From the NCBI GenBank assembly GCA_013362725.1, contig JABFVP010000435.1, positions 1-6,618 on the forward strand: DNA of 6,618 nucleotides, in the 5' to 3' direction. The stretch is from Cupriavidus sp. GTDB lineage: Bacteria; Pseudomonadota; Gammaproteobacteria; Burkholderiales; Burkholderiaceae. Below the pieces are notes generated by a model, which worked only from the letters and a program-made list of their open reading frames with translations, did no database searches and had not been told where the DNA came from. Position 1 is the first letter of the stretch, and every line of letters begins with the position of its first letter. Below, in pieces: positions 1 to 6,605 of this stretch. The translations under genes were made by a program, and so were the position numbers.

Positions 1-2647
1 CCGGACCGCCGGCCTGGATGGTCAGCTCCGCCTGCAGCGATGAACCGATCTCGCCTTCCACGCGCACCGCTTCCAGCTGCCGCGTGACCTCGGCGCGCAC
101 TTCGCGCAGCGCATGCCATTTCTGCAGCAGGTCGTCGGCGTCGTCGACTTCCGGCACGGCGTAGTAGGTGCTGGTGAAGATGGTGTCGGTGTGCTCGGTG
201 CCATGGGCAAACACCTGCCACGCTTCCTCGGCGGTGAACGACAGGAACGGCGCCATCCAGTGCAGCATCGCCTGGGTGATGTGATACAGCGCGTTCTGCG
301 CGGCGCGGCGCGCCTTCGAATCCGGCGCGGTGGTGTAGAGGCGGTCCTTCAGCACGTCGAGGTAGAAGCCGCCCAGGTCCTCGGAGCAGAAGGTCTGCAG
401 CTTGGCCACCACCGGGTGGAATTCATAGGCCTCGTAGTGCGACAGCACTTCCTTCTGCAGCTGCGCGGTCAGCGCCACGGCGTAGCGGTCGATCTCCAGC
501 CACTCGGCCGCCGGCAGCGCGTGCTTGCCGTGGTCGTAGTCGGACAGGTTCGACAGCAGGAAACGCAGCGTATTGCGGATGCGGCGATAGCCTTCCACCA
601 CGCGCTTGAGGATCTCGTCCGAGATCGACAGCTCGCCGGAGTAATCGGTCGAGGCCACCCACAGGCGGATGATCTCGGCACCCATCTTGTTCGCAATGTC
701 CTGCGGCGACACGGTATTGCCGACCGACTTGGACATCTTGCGGCCTTCGCCGTCGACGGTGAAGCCGTGCGTCAGCAGCGCCTTGTAGGGCGGCTTGCCA
801 TACAGCATCGACGCGGTCAGCAGCGACGAGTGGAACCAGCCGCGGTGCTGGTCCGAGCCTTCCAGATACAGGTCGGCCAGCCGGCCGTCGGCCTCGTCGG
901 CGGCCGGGTCGTACAGGTCGTCGCGGTGCGAGCCGCGGATCACGGTCCAGTGCGTGGTGCCGGAATCGAACCAGACGTCGAGCGTGTCGCGGTTCTTTTC
1001 ATACTGGCTGGCCTCGTCGCCCAGCAGTTCGGCCGGATCCAGCGTCTGCCACGCTTCGATGCCGTGCTGCTCGACGCGCCTGGCGATCTGTTCCAGCAGT
1101 TCGGATGTACGCGGATGCAGCGCGCCGGTTTCCTTGTGCACGAAGAACGCCATCGGCACGCCCCACTGGCGCTGGCGCGACAGGGTCCAGTCCGGGCGGT
1201 GGGCGATCATGTTGTGCAGGCGCTGCTTGCCCCACGACGGATAGAACTCGGTCGCCTCGATGCCCGCCAGCGCGGTCTCGCGCAGCGTCGGCACGGGCTT
1301 GCCGTTTTCCTCGGCCGGGTCCACGTCCATGCCCGCGAACCACTGCGAGGTGGCGCGGTAGATGATCGGCGTCTTGTGGCGCCAGCAGTGCATGTAGCTA
1401 TGGGTGTACTTGTGCGAGTTGAACAGGTTGCCGGATTCCTGCAGCGCATCGACGATCTTGGGATTGGCATCCCAGATCGACAGGCCGCCGAACAGCGGCA
1501 GCGTGCCGGCGTAGACGCCGTTGCCCATCACCGGACTGATGATGTCGCTGTCGGGCATGCCGTGCGCCTTGCACGACTGGAAGTCTTCCACGCCATAGGC
1601 AGGGGCCGAGTGCACGATGCCCGAGCCGGTATCGGTGGTGACGTAGTCGCCCAGGTAGATCGGGGACAGTCGGTCATAGCCGGCGTCCATCTTGGCCAGC
1701 GGGTGGTGGAAGCGGATTTCCGACAGCGCCGCGCCGGTGGTGGTGGCGACGACTTCTCCTTCCAGGCCGTAGATCTTCAGCTGCTCTTCGACGCGCTCGG
1801 TAGCCAGGATCAGGTGGCCGCGCGGGGTGTCGACCAGTGCGTATTCCACTTCTGGATGCACGTTCAGCGCCTGGTTGCTCGGGATGGTCCACGGCGTGGT
1901 GGTCCAGATCACGATCCAGCCCGGCTTCGCGCTGATCTGCTCGAACGGCACCTTGAACGCGTGCGCCAGCTTGTCGGCCTCCGCGAACGGGAAGCCCACG
2001 TCGATCGACAGGTCGACCTTGTCCTTGTATTCGACTTCGGCCTCGGCCAGCGCCGAGCCGCAGTCGAAGCACCAGTTCACCGGCTTCAGGCCGCGGAACA
2101 CATAGCCCTTTTCCATGATCTTGCCGAGCGCGCGCAGTTCGTCGGCCTCGTTGCTGTAGTTCATGGTCAGGTAGGGGTGATCCCAGTCGCCCAGCACGCC
2201 CAGGCGCTCGAAGTCCACCATCTGGCGCTTGATCTGCTCGGTGGCGTACGCGCGCGCCTTGGCCTGGACGTCCTGCACCGGCAGGCCCTTGCCGAACTTC
2301 TTCTCGATCTGGATTTCGATCGGCATGCCGTGGCAGTCCCAGCCCGGCACGTAGACGGCGTCGAGCCCGGTCAGGCCGCGCGCCTTGATGATCATGTCCT
2401 TGAGCACCTTGTTGACGGCGTGGCCGATATGGATATCGCCGTTGGCATAGGGGGGGCCGTCGTGCAGCACGAACTTCTTCGCGCCCTTGCGCGCCGCGCG
2501 GATCTTCTTGTAGAGCTGCTTGTCCTGCCACTGCTTGACCCATTGCGGCTCGCGCTTGGGCAGGTCGCCACGCATCGGGAAGGGCGTGTCGAGCAGGTTG
2601 ACGGGATACTTGTTCTTCTCGGGCTTGGCGCGTTTGTCGTCAGACAT
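1..2647 (-). CDS. ileS: Isoleucyl-tRNA synthetase, C-terminal end cut off by the window edge
   Basis: This cytoplasmic class I aminoacyl-tRNA synthetase charges tRNA-Ile with isoleucine using ATP. The frame is open from the ATG at 2647 to the left edge, giving 882 residues. The family is usually about 930-960 long, so the end, including the usual C-terminal zinc-binding region, lies outside. The HIGH signature (HIGH, residues 73-76, in NGDIHIGHAVNK) and the KMSKS loop (residues 637-641, bases 725-739) mark the catalytic Rossmann domain. The inserted CP1 editing domain shows WTTTPWT (248-254) and HSAPAYGVEDF, whose Asp355 probably matches the conserved editing aspartate. GSDQHRGWF precedes KMSKS, and an anticodon-binding helical domain follows it. 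A weak Shine-Dalgarno, TGAGA, ends 6 nt before the ATG. The gene lies 119 bp downstream of ribF on the same strand and is probably co-transcribed with it; lspA commonly follows in relatives. There are no frameshifts or missing catalytic motifs. Confidence 0.97.
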   Translation of the reverse strand, partial: MSDDKRAKPEKNKYPVNLLDTPFPMRGDLPKREPQWVKQWQDKQLYKKIRAARKGAKKFVLHDGPPYANGDIHIGHAVNKVLKDMIIKARGLTGLDAVYVPGWDCHGMPIEIQIEKKFGKGLPVQDVQAKARAYATEQIKRQMVDFERLGVLGDWDHPYLTMNYSNEADELRALGKIMEKGYVFRGLKPVNWCFDCGSALAEAEVEYKDKVDLSIDVGFPFAEADKLAHAFKVPFEQISAKPGWIVIWTTTPWTIPSNQALNVHPEVEYALVDTPRGHLILATERVEEQLKIYGLEGEVVATTTGAALSEIRFHHPLAKMDAGYDRLSPIYLGDYVTTDTGSGIVHSAPAYGVEDFQSCKAHGMPDSDIISPVMGNGVYAGTLPLFGGLSIWDANPKIVDALQESGNLFNSHKYTHSYMHCWRHKTPIIYRATSQWFAGMDVDPAEENGKPVPTLRETALAGIEATEFYPSWGKQRLHNMIAHRPDWTLSRQRQWGVPMAFFVHKETGALHPRTSELLEQIARRVEQHGIEAWQTLDPAELLGDEASQYEKNRDTLDVWFDSGTTHWTVIRGSHRDDLYDPAADEADGRLADLYLEGSDQHRGWFHSSLLTASMLYGKPPYKALLTHGFTVDGEGRKMSKSVGNTVSPQDIANKMGAEIIRLWVASTDYSGELSISDEILKRVVEGYRRIRNTLRFLLSNLSDYDHGKHALPAAEWLEIDRYAVALTAQLQKEVLSHYEAYEFHPVVAKLQTFCSEDLGGFYLDVLKDRLYTTAPDSKARRAAQNALYHITQAMLHWMAPFLSFTAEEAWQVFAHGTEHTDTIFTSTYYAVPEVDDADDLLQKWHALREVRAEVTRQLEAVRVEGEIGSSLQAELTIQAGGP

Positions 2648-2766
2648 TTCGATTCTCAGGGCAATTCGGTTGGCGCGCGGCCGGCATTGGCCGACGGGCG
2701 TGCATGAAGGCTGGGACAGGCGGCGTGCGAACCGGGCCCGCGCAGCGGGAGGCGGGGCGCTGGCCG

Positions 2767-3777
2767 CTACCTAATTCGGTCGGTGGCAGAGGTGGCGAAA
2801 TCGCGGCCGCCGCTGCCGTCCGCCGCCACCGCAACCGCGGCGCCCGGCGCCGTCAGGCCGAAGAACGCGCGCGCATCGGCGCTGTCCTTGGCGATCGCGG
2901 CGGTCAGTTCGTCCAGGGAGTCGAAGCGCGCCTCGTCGCGCAGCTTCTTCATGAATTCGACCCGCACCAGCTTGCCGTACAGGCTTTCATTGAAATCGAA
3001 CAGGTGGACTTCCAGCAGCACCCGGCCGGCGTCCTCGATGGTGGGGCGCACGCCGATGCTGGCCACGCCGGGCAGCGGATGCTCGGCGATGCCGTGCACC
3101 TGCACCACGAAGATGCCGCTGACCGCGGGCCGCTTGTGCGAGATGCGCAGGTTCAGCGTCGGGAAGCCCAGGTCGCGGCCCAGCTTGCGGCCGTGGATCA
3201 CGTGGCCGCTGATGGCGTAGCCGTGGCCGAGCAGGCGCCGCGCGTGCTCGAGGTCGCCATCGGCCAGTGCCTGGCGCACCGCCGAGCTGGAGATGCGGAT
3301 ACCGCCCTCGGACACTGAGCCCATCTGCTCGACATCGAAGCCGTAGCGGCGCCCGGCCTCCTGCAGGTAGGCAAAATCGCCGGCGCGCTTGGCGCCGAAG
3401 CGGAAATCGTCGCCGACCAGCAGCCAGCGGGTATGCAGGCCATGCCAGAGTACGTTCTCGACGAATTCCTGCGGCGACTGGCCGGCAAAGTGGGCGTTGA
3501 AGTGTTCCACCACCACGCGATCGACGCCGTTGCGGCGCAGGCTTTCCAGCTTGTCGCGCAGCAGCGCGATGCGGGTGGGGGCCCTGTCCGGCGTGAAGAA
3601 CTCGCGCGGATGCGGCTCGAAGGTCATCACGCACAGCGGCAGGCCGCGCGCATCCGCCGCCGCCCGCGCACGCGCGAGCAGCGACTGGTGGCCGCGATGC
3701 ACACCGTCGAAATTGCCGATGGTGAGCGCGCAGGGCGCCCGGCTCTCGGCGTTGGGCAGGCCGCGGAAGACTTTCAC
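2767..3777 (-). CDS. ribF: Bifunctional riboflavin kinase / FAD synthetase
   Basis: This cytoplasmic enzyme phosphorylates riboflavin to FMN and then adenylylates FMN to FAD. The N-terminal adenylyltransferase domain shows GNFDGVHRGH (residues 21-30, His27 and His30 forming the nucleotidyl-transferase HxGH-like site) and ISSSAVR (162-168), matching the family ISSTxIR motif. The C-terminal flavokinase domain shows GFPTLN (204-209), where the family usually has PTAN, and LLEVHLFDF with the likely catalytic Glu256. I chose the GTG at 3777 (336 aa) because the product then begins MKVFRG, aligning with E. coli RibF MKLIRG. In addition, a TATAAT box overlaps the in-frame ATG at 3811-3813, so a transcript from it would start downstream of that ATG. 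The ATG would give 348 aa, and neither start has a clear Shine-Dalgarno. The last ~28 residues are an Ala/Gly-rich tail beyond the conserved domain. Function is secure; the start is not. Confidence 0.95.
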   Translation of the reverse strand: MKVFRGLPNAESRAPCALTIGNFDGVHRGHQSLLARARAAADARGLPLCVMTFEPHPREFFTPDRAPTRIALLRDKLESLRRNGVDRVVVEHFNAHFAGQSPQEFVENVLWHGLHTRWLLVGDDFRFGAKRAGDFAYLQEAGRRYGFDVEQMGSVSEGGIRISSSAVRQALADGDLEHARRLLGHGYAISGHVIHGRKLGRDLGFPTLNLRISHKRPAVSGIFVVQVHGIAEHPLPGVASIGVRPTIEDAGRVLLEVHLFDFNESLYGKLVRVEFMKKLRDEARFDSLDELTAAIAKDSADARAFFGLTAPGAAVAVAADGSGGRDFATSATDRIR

Positions 3778-3811
3778 GGGGACGGCGGGAAACGATTCGG
3801 GTAAAGCGAGC

Positions 3812-3840
3812 ATTATAAGGCGAATGGGTCGGCTTGCCGC
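3812..3840 (-). promoter_or_regulatory. Probable sigma-70 promoter of ribF (-10 box, weak -35)
   Basis: Read on the minus strand, bases 3817-3812 are TATAAT, a perfect -10 consensus in otherwise very GC-rich DNA. Seventeen bases further upstream, 3840-3835 read GCGGCA, only three of six matches to TTGACA, so any -35 element is weak. A start site about seven bases downstream of the box would leave a leader of roughly 28 nt before the GTG at 3777. It would also exclude the ATG at 3813, which overlaps the box. Promoter function is inferred from the consensus and position only. Confidence 0.45.
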
Positions 3841-3867
3841 TGCCGCCTCCCCCGCCGGTCCCGGCGC

Positions 3868-3885
3868 TGCGGCTTTTGTGCCGCA
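3868..3885. promoter_or_regulatory. Inverted repeat 1 in the ribF / sensor-kinase intergenic region
   Basis: A perfect 6-bp inverted repeat, TGCGGC and GCCGCA, flanks the six bases TTTTGT. It lies upstream of both divergent genes, about 90 bp before the preferred ribF start. No run of T follows the second arm, so it is not a typical intrinsic terminator. It could be an operator or an RNA hairpin. Short GC-rich palindromes also occur by chance in this genome, so the functional call is weak. Confidence 0.3.
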
Positions 3886-3908
3886 ACCGGCCCTCCTGCC
3901 ATGGCGCG

Positions 3909-3927
3909 ATGCCGCAAAAGGCGGCAT
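3909..3927. promoter_or_regulatory. Inverted repeat 2 in the ribF / sensor-kinase intergenic region
   Basis: A perfect 7-bp inverted repeat, ATGCCGC and GCGGCAT, flanks the five bases AAAAG. Its centre is about 42 bp from that of inverted repeat 1, close to four turns of B-DNA. Both repeats enclose an A/T-rich loop between GC-rich arms built from GCCGC/GCGGC. This would suit a protein binding two sites on one face of the helix, or a hairpin in the leader of the kinase mRNA. No binding protein can be named from the sequence. Confidence 0.33.
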
Positions 3928-4011
3928 GATAGGCGCCACTTTGGCTCACTACGGGATCGCTGCGGGCGTCCAGCGCGGTATGCCCGATCTTCCCCCCTTC
4001 CCGATTCCCAG

Positions 4012-5826
4012 TTGAAAGCGCTGACCTATCGGTTCTTTTCCCGGCTCCTGCCCACGGGCCTGCCTCAGCCGAGCGCCCGGCTCGATGTCGAGACGCGCGC
4101 CAAGCTGATGGCGATCGTGCACAAGAATGCGCCAACCGCCATCGTCGCCTCGGTGCTGCTGCCCGCGCTGACCACCCTCGGCTTCTGGACCGACGTCAGC
4201 CCCGCCGCGCTGCTGGGCTGGTGCACGGTGATGCTGCTGCTCACCACCGGCGGGCTGTGGTTCTACATTGGCTACCAGCGCGACCACGCCCTGATGAGCC
4301 GTTCCGCGCACACCCACAAGTGGTGGAACAATATGCGCGCGGTCGCTTTCCTGACCGGCGTGACCTGGGGCAGTTCGGCGCTGCTGCATTTGTATACAGC
4401 TTCGCCGGTGTTCTCAAGCGTGCTGTACTTGCTGACCCTTGGCGTGCTTGCCGGTGGCGCGGTGTCGCAGGCGCCGGTGCCGTCGAACCTGCTCTACGCC
4501 GGCGTGCCGATCCTGGTCCCCAACCTGCTGATGGCGGAATTCGCCTTCCCCGGCCACGGCGTCTATGTGCAGGTCCTGCTGGCGATCTACGCGCTGATGC
4601 TGTCGCGCCATGCCTTCAACCTGCAGGTGACGCTGGTGCGCGCGATCCAGCTGGAGGGCGACAGCCGGCGCCTGGCCAAGCAGTTCCAGGACGAGAAAGA
4701 GCGGGCCCTGCATGCCAGCGAAGAAAAGTCGCGCTTCCTGGCCGCGGCCAGCCATGACCTGCGCCAGCCGGTGCATGCGCTGGTGATGCTGGTCGAGGCG
4801 CTGCGCGCGCGCAACCAGTCGAGCGCGCTGCATCCGCTGGTGGAGCAGGTGGCGGCGGGCACCCAGACCATCGACCTGTTGTTCCGCTCGCTGCTGGACC
4901 TGTCCAAGCTGGAAGGGCGCAAGGTCCTGCCGACGCTGGAGCCGTGCGAACTGGGCGCGCTGATCCGCGATGTCATGAGCCAGTTTGCCGCCGACGCGCG
5001 CGAAAGCGGGCTGACCCTGACCCCGCGCGTGCCCGATGAGCTGTACGCGATGGCCGAGCCGGTGCTGCTGCGCCGGGCCTTGTTCAACCTGGTGCAGAAC
5101 GCGCTGCGCTATACCCAGCGCGGCGGCGTGCTGGTGACCGCGCGCCAGCGCCGCAAGAACGTGCGGCTGGAGGTTTGGGACACCGGTGCCGGCGTCACGC
5201 CCGAGCATCTGCCGGACATCTTCTCGCCCTACTACCAGGTCCACAACCCGCAGCGCGACCCATCGCAGGGCCTGGGCCTGGGACTGGCGATCTTCAAGGA
5301 ATGCGTGCGGCTGATGCGCGGCACGTATGGCGTGCGTTCGGTGCCGGGCAAGGGCTCGGTGTTCTGGTTCGCGCTGGCGCCGGTGCCGGCCGAGACCGTG
5401 GCCAGCGTGCGCGAGATGCGCGCCATGGCGCAGGCCCAGGAGGCCAAGCCCGATCGCCTGCAGGGCACGGTGCTGGTGGTCGACGACGACAGCCAGATCC
5501 GCAAGGCGTGGATCGCGCTGATGGAGGCGTGGGGCATCCGCGTGGCCTGCGCCGCGCATGGCGCCGAGGCCGACAAGCTGTTTGCCCAGGGCCTGCGCCC
5601 GGACATCATCTTCTGCGACCTGCGCCTGCCGGGCAGCGAAAACGGCCTGGACCTGCTCGAGCGCTGGCAAAACACGCAGCCGCAGGCGCGCAGCGCATTG
5701 CTGACCGGCGACCTGAAGTCGGCCGCGCTGGCGGCGGCCGAAGAGGCCGGTTATTTCGTGCTGTCCAAGCCGGTGGACCCGGCCTCGCTGCGGATGCTGC
5801 TGCGGCGCTGGCTGCGGCCGGCCTAG
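4012..5826 (+). CDS. Membrane-bound hybrid sensor histidine kinase with C-terminal receiver
   Basis: A sensor kinase that autophosphorylates on histidine and passes the phosphate to aspartate. From the TTG at 4012 it has 604 residues. About six hydrophobic segments (roughly 41-59, 64-87, 108-127, 131-153, 159-180, 184-204) form the N-terminal sensor, with no sizeable periplasmic domain, so a membrane or hydrophobic signal is plausible. A charged linker (205-240) leads to HisKA with SHDLRQP (phospho-acceptor His248). HATPase motifs are the N box (NLVQNALRYT, Asn363), DTGAG (390-394), the F box (IFSPYY) and GLGLGLAIF (420-428). The receiver (about 486-602) has acidic Asp491-493, phospho-acceptor Asp536, Thr565 and Lys586. 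No Hpt domain is present. The frame extends up to an ATG at 3901, but codons 3901-4011 (AGG, CGA, TCA, CTA) look non-coding and Arg-rich. The TTG lacks a Shine-Dalgarno, and the next ATG is at 4108. It converges on the response regulator at 5858, its likely partner. Confidence 0.93.
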   Translation: MKALTYRFFSRLLPTGLPQPSARLDVETRAKLMAIVHKNAPTAIVASVLLPALTTLGFWTDVSPAALLGWCTVMLLLTTGGLWFYIGYQRDHALMSRSAHTHKWWNNMRAVAFLTGVTWGSSALLHLYTASPVFSSVLYLLTLGVLAGGAVSQAPVPSNLLYAGVPILVPNLLMAEFAFPGHGVYVQVLLAIYALMLSRHAFNLQVTLVRAIQLEGDSRRLAKQFQDEKERALHASEEKSRFLAAASHDLRQPVHALVMLVEALRARNQSSALHPLVEQVAAGTQTIDLLFRSLLDLSKLEGRKVLPTLEPCELGALIRDVMSQFAADARESGLTLTPRVPDELYAMAEPVLLRRALFNLVQNALRYTQRGGVLVTARQRRKNVRLEVWDTGAGVTPEHLPDIFSPYYQVHNPQRDPSQGLGLGLAIFKECVRLMRGTYGVRSVPGKGSVFWFALAPVPAETVASVREMRAMAQAQEAKPDRLQGTVLVVDDDSQIRKAWIALMEAWGIRVACAAHGAEADKLFAQGLRPDIIFCDLRLPGSENGLDLLERWQNTQPQARSALLTGDLKSAALAAAEEAGYFVLSKPVDPASLRMLLRRWLRPA

Positions 5827-5857
5827 GCGGTGGGAAGGGCGGGGAGGGCGGCTGACT

Positions 5858-6517
5858 TTACTGGCGCAGCCGGAACCGTTCCATGCGCGACATCACCTGC
5901 ATGCGGGTGCGCACGCCCAGTCGCTGCAGGATCGCGGACACGTGTTCCTTGACGGTGTTCTCGGTCAGCCCGAGCCGCCGTGCGATCACCTTGTTGGGCA
6001 GGCCTTCCAGCACCAGCGCCAGCACCGAACCCTGGCGCGGCGTCAGGCCCAGCTCGGCGGGCGTGACCGGAATGCCGTGGGCGGGGCCGAATGATTGGGC
6101 GCGCCCGTTGAGGGCTTCGTCTGTAGGGAAGGCGGTGTCGCCGGCCAGCACCTTGCGCACCGCGGCGGTGAAGGCATTGGCATCGAGATGCTTGCCGACG
6201 AAGCCGCATGCCGACAGCGCGCGGGCGCGGCCGACGATTTCAGGGGTGGCCTCGGCCGACATGAAGATAAAGCGCGCGCCCGGGATGACGGTCTTGAAGG
6301 TCTGCATGGCATCGAAGCCGGTGCCGTCGTTCAGCCAGATATCGAGCAGCACGATATCGGGGCGCAAGCCTTGCTGCAGGCTGGCCAGGGCCTCGCGGGC
6401 ACTGCCGGCGGCGTGGACTGCCACATCCGGCATCACTTCGGCCAGGAAGGCGGTGGTCCCTGACAAGGCCATAGGATGATCATCGACCACCAACAACGTC
6501 GGTGCAGCGTTCGACAT
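5858..6517 (-). CDS. LuxR/NarL-family two-component response regulator
   Basis: A cytoplasmic DNA-binding regulator of 219 residues, the usual length for this family. The N-terminal receiver (about 7-122) has the acidic pair Asp12-Asp13, phospho-acceptor Asp59 in IVLLDIWLNDG, Ser87 at the conserved Thr/Ser position and Lys109. A linker rich in Gly and Pro leads to a GerE/LuxR helix-turn-helix (about 155-212), with LTPRQGSVLALVLEGLPNK followed by the recognition region LTENTVKEHVSAIL. The loop after Asp59 reads LND where many family members have a proline. The ATG at 6517 has a modest GGGAA 5 nt upstream. Its TAA lies 31 nt from the TAG of the hybrid kinase, tail to tail, so the pair probably works together without sharing a promoter. 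Its target promoters are unknown, though the two flanking intergenic regions are natural candidates. Confidence 0.95.
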   Translation of the reverse strand: MSNAAPTLLVVDDHPMALSGTTAFLAEVMPDVAVHAAGSAREALASLQQGLRPDIVLLDIWLNDGTGFDAMQTFKTVIPGARFIFMSAEATPEIVGRARALSACGFVGKHLDANAFTAAVRKVLAGDTAFPTDEALNGRAQSFGPAHGIPVTPAELGLTPRQGSVLALVLEGLPNKVIARRLGLTENTVKEHVSAILQRLGVRTRMQVMSRMERFRLRQ

Positions 6518-6565
6518 GCGAATTCCCGTTCAAATATCCCGTTTCGTCCTTGTTGTCACCTCTCC

Positions 6566-6605
6566 GGAGGACTGTGTCATGCACAGGAATGGCGCGTGGA
6601 CGTAG
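6566..6605 (+). other. Shine-Dalgarno plus 8-codon mini-ORF, possible leader peptide
   Basis: On the plus strand GGAGG (6566-6570) stands 8 nt before an ATG (6579-6581), the best Shine-Dalgarno/ATG arrangement in the window. The frame is only MHRNGAWT before TAG at 6603-6605. The ATG lies in the loop of a perfect 5-bp inverted repeat, CTGTG (6572-6576) and CACAG (6582-6586). It diverges from the response regulator gene and points out of the window, so it may be a leader peptide for a gene further right. A chance match, or the remnant of a disrupted start, is equally possible. Confidence 0.25.

Noticed and set aside
113..2707. 864-codon open frame on the plus strand opposite ileS
   Set aside because: It is antisense to a clear ileS, its product is a His/Arg/Val/Gln-rich composition without domains, and long antisense frames are expected in GC-rich genes.
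2737..2749. Hairpin CCCGC-GCA-GCGGG between ribF and ileS as a terminator
   Set aside because: The stem is only 5 bp with a 3-nt loop and no T run follows on either strand; the genes are more likely co-transcribed.
2987..4135. Minus-strand 382-codon frame overlapping ribF
   Set aside because: It lies in another frame of the same strand as ribF, with Arg/Ala/Pro-rich sequence and no motifs, while the ribF frame has full catalytic motifs.
4414..5670. 418-codon minus-strand frame opposite the sensor kinase
   Set aside because: It mirrors the strongly biased codons of the kinase, has no recognisable domain and is rich in His, Gln and Arg; a shadow frame.
5816..5828. GGCCGGCC and GCCTAGGC palindromes at the end of the kinase gene
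   Set aside because: Short GC palindromes inside coding sequence and around the stop codon, with no further structure; expected by chance.
5827..5857. Bidirectional terminator between the convergent kinase and regulator genes
   Set aside because: The 31-nt gap is G-rich on the plus strand, with no stable stem followed by a T run; termination must be elsewhere or factor-dependent.
6531..6559. Promoter for the response regulator: GTGACA (-35) and TATTTG (-10) on the minus strand, 17-bp spacing
   Set aside because: The -35 matches five of six but the -10 only three of six, and the implied leader of about seven bases would barely include the ribosome site; too weak to list.
6572..6586. CTGTGTCATGCACAG as a LexA (SOS) box
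   Set aside because: The gammaproteobacterial LexA box has eight bases between CTGT and ACAG; here there are seven, and the context gives no sign of a DNA-damage gene.
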